Shown: in pieces, positions 6,543-14,378 of the stretch
Layout of the letters: each line of letters starts with the position of its first letter
Position numbering within the stretch: position 1 is the first letter of the stretch
Source: Chlorobium sp.
Lineage (GTDB): Bacteria > Bacteroidota > Chlorobiia > Chlorobiales > Chlorobiaceae
NCBI GenBank assembly: GCA_028282595.1
Contig: JANQHQ010000012.1
Coordinates: 1 to 33,418, forward strand
Direction: 5' to 3'
Length of the DNA: 33,418 nucleotides
Notes under the pieces: model-generated
Told to the model about the DNA's origin: nothing
Database searches by the model: none
The model's input: only the letters and a program-made list of their open reading frames with translations
Position numbers and translations under genes: made by a program

Positions 6543-8726
6543 ATGCAGGCTTTCGCCGCCCCGTATCCCGCCTTGCGCCTGCTGTTTCCGGTCTGTCTGG
6601 GCATACTCGCCGGTGTTTTTATGACGTTGCCGTTTCTCTGGTGGACGGCGCTGTTTTTCGCCTCCGCTCTCGGCCTCGGCGCGTATCTGGTGCTTGCTTC
6701 GAGAAGAAGCGCAGCCGGCCACCCCGTTCCCCTTTTCGCCGTCGCCGCCTATCTTCTCCTGGTCTTCTCCGGTTTCGCGGCCTATTCGGACCATTCCTAC
6801 CGCCATGTCCCCAACGACAGCGTGCTTCGCTGGCTCGACCGGGAGGTGCTCTTGTACGGAAAGGTTGTTTCGCGTCCGAGGATGTACGCGAAAGGATCGG
6901 GATGGCTGATGGACGTCCGTGAGGTGTTCGCCGCCGGTGAGGCTCGTGAGGCGTCCGGAAAGGTGAAGATTTTTCTCCGTCTGCCGGAAGGGGAGCAGAG
7001 AGCGCCCGAACCGGGAGACATCGTGAGGATCAAGGGAAAGCTTTCGCAAATACCTGCCGCATTGAATCCGGGGGATTTCGATCCGCGCGAATTCTACCGC
7101 ATGCAGGGAGTTCGCGCCGAGCTTTTCTGCGCCGGTCCCTGGCAGATGATCGTTTACGGCGCCGACAAAGCAGACCCCTTCGAATCGTATGTCGTACGGC
7201 CGGTCCGCCGCTACCTCGACACGAGCCTCGACGCGCTGCTTCCCGCCGGTCAGGAGCGGGAATTCTTCAAGGGCCTCCTGCTCGGCGGTCGCGACCGGAT
7301 GGACCCGGAGGTTTACCGAACCTTCCGGACAACCGGCACCGCGCACGTGCTGGCTATTTCCGGGTTGCATGTCGGGCTGATCGTGGTGGGCCTCCTGGTC
7401 CTCCTGCAACGTTTCCGGTTGAGCGTTCCGGGCAGATGGACCGTGTTTTTTCTGATCGCCTTCGTGCTGCTCGTCTACGCCTCGGTCACCGGAAGCGCCG
7501 CCCCGGTGAAACGGGCGTCGCTGATGACGGTCGCCCTGCTCGGCGGAACGGTTTCCGGCCGCCGGTCCTTTCCGTTGAACTCGCTCGCGGCCGCCGACCT
7601 CCTGCTTCTCCTGATCGACCCTCTCGATCTCTTCAGCGCGGGGTTTCTGATGACGAACGCCGCCGTAGCCTCGATCATTCTGCTCTATCCCGGGCTTTCG
7701 GCGCCCGCCGACCGGTGGACGGGCATCCCTGGCGCGGTATTCCGTCCGCTCTGGCGAGCGTTCTGCGTCGGTCTTGCCGCCATAACGGGAGTCGCGCCCC
7801 TGATCGCCCTCTTTTTCGGCACCTTTTCCCTTGCGGCCTTCGTCGCGAATCTCCCGGTCGTTTTCCTCGTGAGCCTTATGCTCTACGCCATGCTGCCCGC
7901 CCTTCTCCTGAACCTCGTCTGGCCGTCGCTCGCGCTTCTTCCGGCAACGAGTGCATGGTTTTTCTCGCGTGCAGCGCTCGACGTGACGGCGTTCTTCGGC
8001 TCTTTCGGCTGGGCGAGCGTCGAGGTGCATCCCGGTGTGGGAGACTTGGCGGTCTACTACCTCGCGGTTATTCTGACGCTGTTTTTCATTCGCCGGAAAC
8101 GCCTTGCCGCAGGCGTCGTTACCGTGCTGTGCGCGTTGAACCTTTTCGTCTGGAAACCGCTTCTCGCCGCACCCGTCTCCCCGCCGGACGTGCTGCCGGT
8201 GAGCGTGTCCGGCACAACCGCGATGCTCGTCACATCCGGCGGCTCGACCCTCCTCCTCGATATCGGAAAGAAACCTTACGATATCGAAACCGTCCGCCGT
8301 CAGATGCGCCGGAACGGCATGGGGCCGCTCGAGGCGGCCGTGCAGTTTTCCGCGCCCGACTCACTCGTCGCCGCCGTCGAGGCTCCGAAACGGATGCTTT
8401 CGACCGACAGGTTCATGAAATCGCCTTCTTTCGTGCTCGCACGAGCCGGCAGGGATATCCTGGAACTGTGGACGGGCGACGGGAAGTCCTTTCTCTTCGC
8501 CTTGCGGATAGATGCGCTCGCGCGCGTCGAGGGCGACCGGGCGGACAGGGTGTTCGTCAGGGCGAAGCGGTTCGGGATCGGGGAGTACCGGAAGCTTTCC
8601 GGATGGCTGGAGAAGGCGGCTCCGGAGGAGTGCATTGTTCTGTGCTCGCGCCGGATGAAGGAGATGGACGCGGCTTTGCTTTTTCATCTTGCGGGGGTGC
8701 GGGAAGAGGTGCGAATTGTCCGGTGA
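6543..8726 (+). CDS. comEC: ComEC/Rec2-family DNA uptake protein with degenerate C-terminal domain
   Basis: 727 residues. An N-terminal pair or trio of membrane helices (about 10-80) is followed by a soluble OB-like segment (about 95-200, DUF4131 type, with VLLYGKVVSRP and GDIVRIKGKL). The multi-helix Competence domain (about 225-530) contains the diagnostic HVLAISGLHVGL. ComEC forms the inner-membrane channel for single-stranded DNA in natural transformation. Full-length members end in a metallo-beta-lactamase domain. Here the tail (about 540-727) keeps a recognisable LLLDIG and RRQMRRNGMGPLEAAV frame, but the HxHxDH ligand motif is replaced by a QFSAPDS stretch, and the tail is short. Nuclease activity from this domain is therefore unlikely. 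No good ribosome-binding site is found at the ATG. No other competence gene is in the window. Confidence 0.85.
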   Translation: MQAFAAPYPALRLLFPVCLGILAGVFMTLPFLWWTALFFASALGLGAYLVLASRRSAAGHPVPLFAVAAYLLLVFSGFAAYSDHSYRHVPNDSVLRWLDREVLLYGKVVSRPRMYAKGSGWLMDVREVFAAGEAREASGKVKIFLRLPEGEQRAPEPGDIVRIKGKLSQIPAALNPGDFDPREFYRMQGVRAELFCAGPWQMIVYGADKADPFESYVVRPVRRYLDTSLDALLPAGQEREFFKGLLLGGRDRMDPEVYRTFRTTGTAHVLAISGLHVGLIVVGLLVLLQRFRLSVPGRWTVFFLIAFVLLVYASVTGSAAPVKRASLMTVALLGGTVSGRRSFPLNSLAAADLLLLLIDPLDLFSAGFLMTNAAVASIILLYPGLSAPADRWTGIPGAVFRPLWRAFCVGLAAITGVAPLIALFFGTFSLAAFVANLPVVFLVSLMLYAMLPALLLNLVWPSLALLPATSAWFFSRAALDVTAFFGSFGWASVEVHPGVGDLAVYYLAVILTLFFIRRKRLAAGVVTVLCALNLFVWKPLLAAPVSPPDVLPVSVSGTTAMLVTSGGSTLLLDIGKKPYDIETVRRQMRRNGMGPLEAAVQFSAPDSLVAAVEAPKRMLSTDRFMKSPSFVLARAGRDILELWTGDGKSFLFALRIDALARVEGDRADRVFVRAKRFGIGEYRKLSGWLEKAAPEECIVLCSRRMKEMDAALLFHLAGVREEVRIVR

Positions 8727-8749
8727 AACCGAGTCGTCCTGAATACGGA

Positions 8750-9050
8750 CGAGTGACGACGTCCGGCAGGGCCGGGCTTGGTGACAAGTGCTTCGGCATC
8801 GGGAATCGACCCCTCCTAAATTACCGACCGCCAACTGCCGGCTACCGACTGACTCCCTTTTCGATCCCGAAACCCGATCCCGACCCCGATCTCCGAAAGA
8901 TAACATCGGGGTTCGCCGTCGGTATCGGAATCGGGAATCCATCCTTTCCCCAACGGTCACTAAGCCTGACACAGTCAAGCGTCGTCACCAAGCGCTCGGC
9001 GAAGCCGGCGCGACGTCACCAAGTCCGGCAAGGCCGGACAACGTCACTAT
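8750..9050. repeat. Two-armed hairpin repeat element, copy 2
   Basis: This fills the 391-base gap between the convergent comEC and histidine kinase genes. The left arm (about 8750-8785) reads GTGACGACG, then a stem GTCCGGC/GCCGGGC, then CTTGGTGAC. The centre contains CCGCCAACTG (8828-8837), shared with copy 1, and a nested inverted repeat (8873-8935). The right arm (8955-9050) has reverse-oriented GTCACTAAG and GTCACCAAG boxes alternating with three stems in the same order as the right arm at 181-276. The third stem is perfect here (GTCCGGC/GCCGGAC) but has a G-T wobble in copy 1. No open reading frame is supported. Confidence 0.8.
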
Positions 9051-9117
9051 TTCAGGGCGGGACAAACCCTTGGGGAGGGATCCGGTTTCGGCGCTGCTGT
9101 TTCACCCGGACATGTTG

Positions 9118-12100
9118 TTACCGCTTCTTTTTACAGAGCTGTTTGAGGATAGCCGATTCGAGAACCGTGTATTCCAGAGGTTTCGGCAGGTGGCCGTTCA
9201 TGCCGGCTTCATGGCATTTCTTGCGGTCTTCGTCTCTCGTATGTGCGGTTACCGCGATAATCGGCACGGCATGGTCAAGAACTGCGGACAGGGGACTGCG
9301 GATTTCGCGCGTGGCTTCGTAACCGTCCATGTTCGGCATCTGAAGGTCCATGAGCACAAGATCGAATCGGGTTGACTCAAGCGCTTTCAGTGCTTCCATC
9401 CCGTCATCCGCACAGACAAAATCAAATCCCATTTTTTTCAGCAGGTGTGTTACGACCAACTGATTGGTCTTGCTGTCATCGACGACCAGAATTTTTTTCC
9501 TGTCTCCGGAATCGGCGTTTTCCGGAGGTGTTTTCTCACCGGAAATCTTCGGCTCCTCTTTGTCTTCCGTCTGCCCGGACAGGGCGAGTTCAATGGTCTT
9601 CTTCAGTTGCTGTTGTTTCACCGGAGTGTTCAGACAGAAATCGAAAGCGGGACCGTTCTCTTTTTTTGTCGGACCGGTTCCTTTTCGTGACGTGAGGAGG
9701 ATCAAGGAGGGGTTCCGCAATGATTTGTCGCTTCTTATCCTGGCGAAAAGATCGGCTTCTGAAGAGTCACGGTTTTCCAGCAGCGCTTCATGCAGGAGAA
9801 CGATTCTGAAGGATTTGTCCATTGCCGCTGCACTGAGCATTGCAAAAGCAACATCGGTATTTTCAGCCTCCGCGAAAGCCGTGTTCCAGCGCTGCAGCAG
9901 GGAGACAATATTGTTTCTGCGTGTTGTGTTATCGTCGACAACGAGGATTTTCAAGCCGGAGAAGTTTTTTCGAGCGGCTGAATCTGTTTGTTTCCTGCAG
10001 TTGCCGAGTCGCAACGGTATGGTAAACCAGAATTCCGACCCCTTGCCTTTTTTGCTTTTGACCCCGATCCTTCCTCCCATGAGCTCCGTCAGTTGTTTCG
10101 CTATCGCGAGACCGAGACCGGTGCCGCCGAACTTTCTTGTAATTGACGAATCTTCCTGCGTGAATCTGTCGAAGAGAAGCGGAAGGGTCTCCTCCGAAAT
10201 ACCTATTCCGGTATCGTGAACGATGAAGCGCAAGGAAAGCTTGTCGTCATCCGCAGACTCGAGGCGCACATTGATCGTTACCGTTCCCTTCTCGGTGAAT
10301 TTAACCGCGTTGCTTGCAAGATTGACCAGAATCTGGTGCAACCGTTCAGAATCTCCCCGAAGGTTTGTGGGCACATCCCTGTTAATGCCGCAGACAACCT
10401 GCAGTCCCTTTTTTCTTGCCGGGGAGGCTATCGTATCGGTTATGGTTTCCAAAAGGCAGACGAGATCGAAATCGACTTGTTCGATAATCATGCCGCCTGC
10501 CTCGATCTTGCTGAAGTCAAGCAGGTCGTTTATCAACTGCAGCAAGGACGAGTTGCAGGTCTGGATTGTCTCGACATGCTTTTTCTGATCGGCGGCAAGG
10601 TCCGAATCCTGAAGGAGGTGGGTCATTCCCGCAATGCCGTTGAGTGGGGTTCTGATTTCATGGCTGATATTCGAGAGGAAATCACTTTTTGCCTTGTTGG
10701 CGGCTTCCGCCTCCCGGATCGCCAGCTCAAGCTGCTTGTTCGTTTCAAGCAGGGTCAGTTCGGATTTCTTGCGCTGCTCTATATCGTCGATGATCCATAT
10801 TATGCCGTCATCGAGGTTGTCCGGATTCAATGCCACGCCGGAAAGACAGCACCAGACCGCGGCTCCGTTTTTTCTCCTGAGCTGGTAATCAACCTGAAAC
10901 TGCACACCTTCCCTGAGTTTTTCGTGATGATCCTTTCCGAACGACCTGAAGCGCCGATCGTTGAGGTGCAGCGCTTTCATGCTCAGCCCGGACATCTCTT
11001 CAGGGGTATCGTAACCGAGGATATCGGCAAGCCTCTGGTTGCCTCTTGCCAGATATCGTCCGCCCTTGAGCATCATGATGCCGACGTAGGAGCATTGAAA
11101 AATGGTTTCCAGTTCCTTTGTTTTGGCATTCAGCAGCAACTCCGTCTCTTTTCTGCCGGTGATGTCCGAATGCGACCCGGACATTCTTAGCGGCAGACCA
11201 CGTTTGTCCCTGAAAACTTTGCCTCTGGTGAGTATCCATCGGTAGTCGCCGCTTTTGTGACGCATCCGGAATTCGGTCGAGTATTCGGGGATTTCTCCGG
11301 CAAGATATTGCCGGATCAGGTTCAATACCCTCTCTTTGTCCTCCGGATGCAGATTTTCTTCGAAAGAGGTGAACGTATCGGGGATCTCTTCGCCTGTATA
11401 GCCGATAATCTCTTTCCAGCGGTCGGAGAGAAAAAGTTTGTCTTTTACCAGGTCCCAGTCCCATATGCCGTCGTTGCTGCCGAGCAAGGCGAGCTTGAAG
11501 CGTTCGCGGCTGTTTTTCAGCTTTTCCTCGATCTTGCGGCGTGCCGTGATGTCGAGCAGGATACTCTGGCAGGATAACGGCTTGCCGTGTTCATCCCGGA
11601 GGATGGACGTCATGTCGTTGAGCCAGCGCTCTTTTCCTGTTCGGTCGAGAATGCGGTATTCGGATTGAAAGGAGGCAGTTTCCCGATCCTTGCACGCCTG
11701 CCATGATTCCTGCAGCACCCGTTTGCTGTCATCGGGATGAATGATGTCGGGAAAAGAAATCCTTCCGGTCATGAAATCACCGGCGCTCCATCCCAGGAGT
11801 GATTCAAGGCTCCCGGCAGCGTAGTCGACGGGCCAATGACCGGTTTTTTGCCATACAAAAGCGGTCGCCTGGCTGTGTTCGATGATTTCATTGGCCAGAC
11901 GAAGGGATCTGGATTCCTCGATTTTGTGCAGTGCGAACGCAAGGTCTTCCGCAAGCTCGTTAAAGTACTCTATTTCCTTTTTGCTTCGGGCGTAATACGC
12001 GGGAACCGATACGGTGAGAGACCCGTAAATGACATCCCCGTAACTCAACCGGAACGACAGGCCTGAACGGCCATGATACGATCCTGCTAACGCACATCTC

Positions 12101-12447
12101 TTGCACTGCTTTTCAGGATTGTCCACGACGACGCGTTTGTCGGAAATCAACACCCGCTCCATGCAATCGGGGAACAGTCCCGCGTTCAGGTTTTTTTCCA
12201 TTATGGGAAAGTCGATATCGAGACCGGAGTGAGCCGTTGCAAGAATTCTGTTGTCGGACCCTGTCAGGGCAATCCATGCATTGGAGTAGTTGAGGTGCCG
12301 GGTCAGTTTCCGGCATATGCCCGTAATCAGCCGGGCCGGGTCGGTTTCGGTTATAATGAGATGGTTGATGGCGCGAAAGGCATCAAGAATCTGTTTCGAA
12401 TGATTTTCCTCATTCGACGTTCTGCCATGGGGGGGAGAGGGCAGCAT
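9118..12447 (-). CDS. Hybrid sensor histidine kinase (GAF-PAS-PAS-PAS-HisKA-HATPase-REC-REC)
   Basis: 1109 residues, no membrane segment seen, so probably a cytoplasmic sensor. Order: a GAF-like domain (about 20-175) containing a CKRC pair near 115-118; three PAS/PAC units (about 185-305, 310-430, 440-560), with the second showing DGIWDWDLVKDK and HPEDKERV; HisKA with FLSNISHEIRTPLNG (phospho-acceptor His596); and HATPase with N box (NLASNAVKFTEKG), DTGIGI and GGTGLGLAI. Two receivers follow. REC2 (about 985-1105) has DD and the acceptor Asp1034 in LMDLQMPNMDG. REC1 (about 833-947) keeps VVDD, but His886 stands where the acceptor Asp should be and the conserved Lys of the KP motif is Thr. Signal and output are unknown, and no DNA-binding regulator adjoins. 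By eye its base composition is lower in GC than its neighbours. Confidence 0.92.
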   Translation of the reverse strand: MLPSPPHGRTSNEENHSKQILDAFRAINHLIITETDPARLITGICRKLTRHLNYSNAWIALTGSDNRILATAHSGLDIDFPIMEKNLNAGLFPDCMERVLISDKRVVVDNPEKQCKRCALAGSYHGRSGLSFRLSYGDVIYGSLTVSVPAYYARSKKEIEYFNELAEDLAFALHKIEESRSLRLANEIIEHSQATAFVWQKTGHWPVDYAAGSLESLLGWSAGDFMTGRISFPDIIHPDDSKRVLQESWQACKDRETASFQSEYRILDRTGKERWLNDMTSILRDEHGKPLSCQSILLDITARRKIEEKLKNSRERFKLALLGSNDGIWDWDLVKDKLFLSDRWKEIIGYTGEEIPDTFTSFEENLHPEDKERVLNLIRQYLAGEIPEYSTEFRMRHKSGDYRWILTRGKVFRDKRGLPLRMSGSHSDITGRKETELLLNAKTKELETIFQCSYVGIMMLKGGRYLARGNQRLADILGYDTPEEMSGLSMKALHLNDRRFRSFGKDHHEKLREGVQFQVDYQLRRKNGAAVWCCLSGVALNPDNLDDGIIWIIDDIEQRKKSELTLLETNKQLELAIREAEAANKAKSDFLSNISHEIRTPLNGIAGMTHLLQDSDLAADQKKHVETIQTCNSSLLQLINDLLDFSKIEAGGMIIEQVDFDLVCLLETITDTIASPARKKGLQVVCGINRDVPTNLRGDSERLHQILVNLASNAVKFTEKGTVTINVRLESADDDKLSLRFIVHDTGIGISEETLPLLFDRFTQEDSSITRKFGGTGLGLAIAKQLTELMGGRIGVKSKKGKGSEFWFTIPLRLGNCRKQTDSAARKNFSGLKILVVDDNTTRRNNIVSLLQRWNTAFAEAENTDVAFAMLSAAAMDKSFRIVLLHEALLENRDSSEADLFARIRSDKSLRNPSLILLTSRKGTGPTKKENGPAFDFCLNTPVKQQQLKKTIELALSGQTEDKEEPKISGEKTPPENADSGDRKKILVVDDSKTNQLVVTHLLKKMGFDFVCADDGMEALKALESTRFDLVLMDLQMPNMDGYEATREIRSPLSAVLDHAVPIIAVTAHTRDEDRKKCHEAGMNGHLPKPLEYTVLESAILKQLCKKKR

Positions 12448-12761
12448 GTGTCCGTTTTATTTGTTTCGGATCTTTCCAGATGTCGGTCGTGCGACAAAAA
12501 AGCACGTATGACGCCCGGATGCGTCGAAACGTATGATTTATCGCTCTCGGGTACGAACGTTCCCGACTTTTTTCTGAGAGCAGGAGATGCTTTGGGGGAA
12601 TCTCCCTGGAAAGCAAGTATAAAACGGTGTCTTTTTTTTCAGACTGCATGAAAGTTATATTCATTTTAACGAGAAATCGCCGTAAATACAAGTTTGCTGT
12701 TTTGGGAACAAAAAAAACTATTTACAGGGGAGCGGACGGTTTTTCCTTATGCATCGGATCG
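12448..12761. other. Divergent intergenic region, no gene seen
   Basis: These 314 bases separate the start of the histidine kinase (minus) from the cupin (plus). They are A/T-richer than the surroundings, especially 12615-12730, and presumably hold both promoters. Two frames reach into the region (12627 on plus, 12691 on minus), but their products look random and lack ribosome-binding sites. I see no tRNA, terminator or convincing operator. Confidence 0.5.
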
Positions 12762-13097
12762 ATGGATAGTCAGGCTTATATGACCGGAAACATTGTATCT
12801 CGGTTACCGGCGGATCTTTCAAGCGAGGTTTTCGAGGAACTGCTGCGAACGCCGCACGTGCGCATTGAGCGGATCGTGTCGAACGGGCACTCTTCGCCGC
12901 AGAGCGGATGGTACGATCAGGAGGAGTCGGAATGGGTGGTCGTGCTCAGCGGGACGGGCGCGATTCTGTTCGAGAACGGGGAAGAGGTCGTTCTGAAGCC
13001 CGGCGATTCGGTCCATATCCCCGCGCATACAAGGCACAGGGTCGCCTGGACGGACAGGAGTCAGCCGACCGTCTGGCTGGCTGTTTTCTACCGGTGA
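12762..13097 (+). CDS. Small single-domain cupin protein
   Basis: About 111 residues with one cupin beta-barrel. The first cupin motif region reads SGWYDQEESEWVVVLSG and the second reads KPGDSVHIPAHTRHRVAWT. In metal-binding cupins motif 1 has an HxH pair plus a Glu. Here WYDQ replaces HxH while the Glu and the motif 2 His remain, so metal binding, if any, is atypical. Many small bacterial cupins share this GWYDQ variant and have no assigned reaction. The frame is open from 12627. The ATG at 12762 is preferred because the extra N-terminal residues look non-coding, and an ATG at 12780 is also possible. The sulfotransferase gene starts 75 bases after its stop on the same strand. Confidence 0.78.
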   Translation: MDSQAYMTGNIVSRLPADLSSEVFEELLRTPHVRIERIVSNGHSSPQSGWYDQEESEWVVVLSGTGAILFENGEEVVLKPGDSVHIPAHTRHRVAWTDRSQPTVWLAVFYR

Positions 13098-13172
13098 ACC
13101 GTTCGTACAATCCGTTCGATAGGTTATATTTCGGGCATTGTTCGAACGGCAAGCAAAGGCTGCATATCGCTC

Positions 13173-13868
13173 ATGATCAGAACCGTGAACGGCGCGGACG
13201 GGCTTTCGGAGAGGCTGACACCGACAAGCGCTTTTTACCAGAAAGTCGCTTCCTTCCTGACGGGGCGTATTCCGCTGACCCCATCCCAGGGGAAATACAA
13301 TCTCACCATCTCTCACGAAAGGAAGTTCCTTTGGTTCCGCGTGGCCAAGGTCGGCACCCGGACGATATTCGACCTGTTCGAACGCTCAGGTGTGAGGCTC
13401 GATGCGGAACACGCCCTGAACTGCCGCTATCCCGAAGGGCTGTACAGGGGATACTTTGCATTCGCTTTTGTGAGGAATCCCTGGGACCGGCTGGTTTCCT
13501 GCTGGTTGAACAAGGTGGTTCACTCGAACCACTTCGGATTTTCCGGTGAAAGGCTGGCGGAAATGCAGGAGTTTAGAGCGTTCGTCGATTTTGTCGGGGA
13601 GCAGAATATCGAGAGCGGTGACAGCCACATCCGTCTCCAGTCCAGGGCGATCGATCTGAACCGTGTCGATTGTGTCGGTCGTTTCGAGCGGTTCGAGGAA
13701 GATCTTCGGGAGATAATGCAAAACATCGGGATCCGGGTGGCGGATATAGGCCGTAAAAACCGGTCGAAGGACAGCGCCGCCTACAGGAGCTATTACGATC
13801 CGGAACTTCGGGAAAAGATCGCCGAAATCTACCGGCAGGACATCCGGATTTTCGGATACGATTTTTAA
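13173..13868 (+). CDS. PAPS-dependent sulfotransferase-family protein
   Basis: 231 residues. RVAKVGTRTIFDLF near residues 55-68 fits the 5'-phosphosulfate-binding loop. FAFVRNPWDRLVSCW (about 95-109) is the classical 3'-phosphate-binding motif with its Arg and following Ser. This combination is typical of the Sulfotransfer_2 (carbohydrate/HNK-1-like) group, which transfers sulfate from PAPS to a sugar or other hydroxyl. FERFEEDLREIMQNIGI in the C-terminal part is also usual for the family. No membrane helix or signal peptide is visible, so it probably works in the cytoplasm. The acceptor is unknown, and there is no glycosyltransferase or PAPS synthesis gene in the window. It is followed at once by a dispersed repeat. 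Confidence 0.85.
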   Translation: MIRTVNGADGLSERLTPTSAFYQKVASFLTGRIPLTPSQGKYNLTISHERKFLWFRVAKVGTRTIFDLFERSGVRLDAEHALNCRYPEGLYRGYFAFAFVRNPWDRLVSCWLNKVVHSNHFGFSGERLAEMQEFRAFVDFVGEQNIESGDSHIRLQSRAIDLNRVDCVGRFERFEEDLREIMQNIGIRVADIGRKNRSKDSAAYRSYYDPELREKIAEIYRQDIRIFGYDF

Positions 13869-13911
13869 GGCACCTCTGTTTGAATTTATTCGGCGCTTCA
13901 ATTGCTTCGTT
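13869..13911 (+). repeat. Fragment of dispersed repeat shared with 33291-33418
   Basis: Beginning one base after the sulfotransferase stop codon, this segment reads GGCACCTCT, then an AT-rich spacer with TTTATTC, then CAATTGCTTCGTT. The same three blocks with the same spacing are found at 33292-33332. The copy here stops after that core and continues into a different hairpin (ATCCCGG/CCGGGAT, about 13914-13931). Confidence 0.75.
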
Positions 13912-13948
13912 TATCCCGGCGAGCCGGGATCCCGTTCGCCCGAAGTGC

Positions 13949-14015
13949 CGTCACTAAGCCCGATGACAATCGGGCGTCGTCACCAGGTGCCCGGCGAAGC
14001 CGGCGCGACGTCACT
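13949..14015. repeat. Hairpin repeat element, partial copy 3 (right arm only)
   Basis: GTCACTAAG, stem GCCCGAT/ATCGGGC, GTCGTCACCAGG, stem CCGGC/GCCGG, and GACGTCACT follow in the same order and orientation as at 181-276 and 8955-9050, but the third stem is absent. No left arm is visible. Downstream (14030-14046) lies TGCCGGCTGCCGGCTGA, close to a stretch at 8836-8852 inside copy 2. It lies between the convergent sulfotransferase and small-protein genes, where I see no other feature. Confidence 0.8.
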
Positions 14016-14087
14016 CGTTACTACTCTTTTGCCGGCTGCCGGCTGAAGACTGCCGACCGGTTCCCTTGGTGAATTATTCGGGTTAAA

Positions 14088-14378
14088 TCAGCCGCCCTGT
14101 TCCCTGTCGAGCAACGGAAGCTGGTTGCCGGTGTCGAATCCGGAATCCTCGATGATTTTTTTGATATCCTCCGTGAAACCGGAGCCGTCCAGTTTGCTCA
14201 GGACCCGGGTGATGGTGTGGATCTTGCCTTCGATCGGCAGGAACTTGTTGACCACGATGATGTTGTTCTCCCTCAGACGGCAGTCTCCCCCGAGAAAGTT
14301 TCCCTTTTCGTAGCGCAGCTTGTAGCCGTTTTCCTCGACGGCTTTTTCCAGCAGTTCGAGCTTTCGGGTCTTCTTCAT
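14088..14378 (-). CDS. Small conserved-looking protein of unknown function
   Basis: 96 residues, soluble, mixed alpha/beta in appearance (KKTRKLELLEKAVEENGYKLRYEKG, then GDCRLRENNIIVVNKFLPIEGKI). I do not recognise a family with confidence. The start is secured by a 4-base ATGA overlap (14375-14378) with the end of the NUDIX gene, which implies translational coupling. The codon pattern looks coding throughout and it ends cleanly before the repeat region. An apparent longer frame up to 14624 only overlaps the NUDIX gene in another frame. A role linked to the NUDIX hydrolase is possible but is inferred only from the overlap. Confidence 0.72.
   Translation of the reverse strand: MKKTRKLELLEKAVEENGYKLRYEKGNFLGGDCRLRENNIIVVNKFLPIEGKIHTITRVLSKLDGSGFTEDIKKIIEDSGFDTGNQLPLLDREQGG

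Noticed and set aside
6429..8030. 533-codon open frame on the minus strand
   Set aside because: It is antisense to comEC, and its product is rich in R, E, G and Q without any domain.
7436..9322. 628-codon plus-strand frame through comEC, the repeat element and the kinase 3' end
   Set aside because: It overlaps comEC in another frame and crosses non-coding repeats. The product is Arg-rich and unordered.
12627..12761. Upstream extension of the cupin
   Set aside because: The added residues resemble random translation of an A/T-rich promoter region, and the cupin fold is complete without them.
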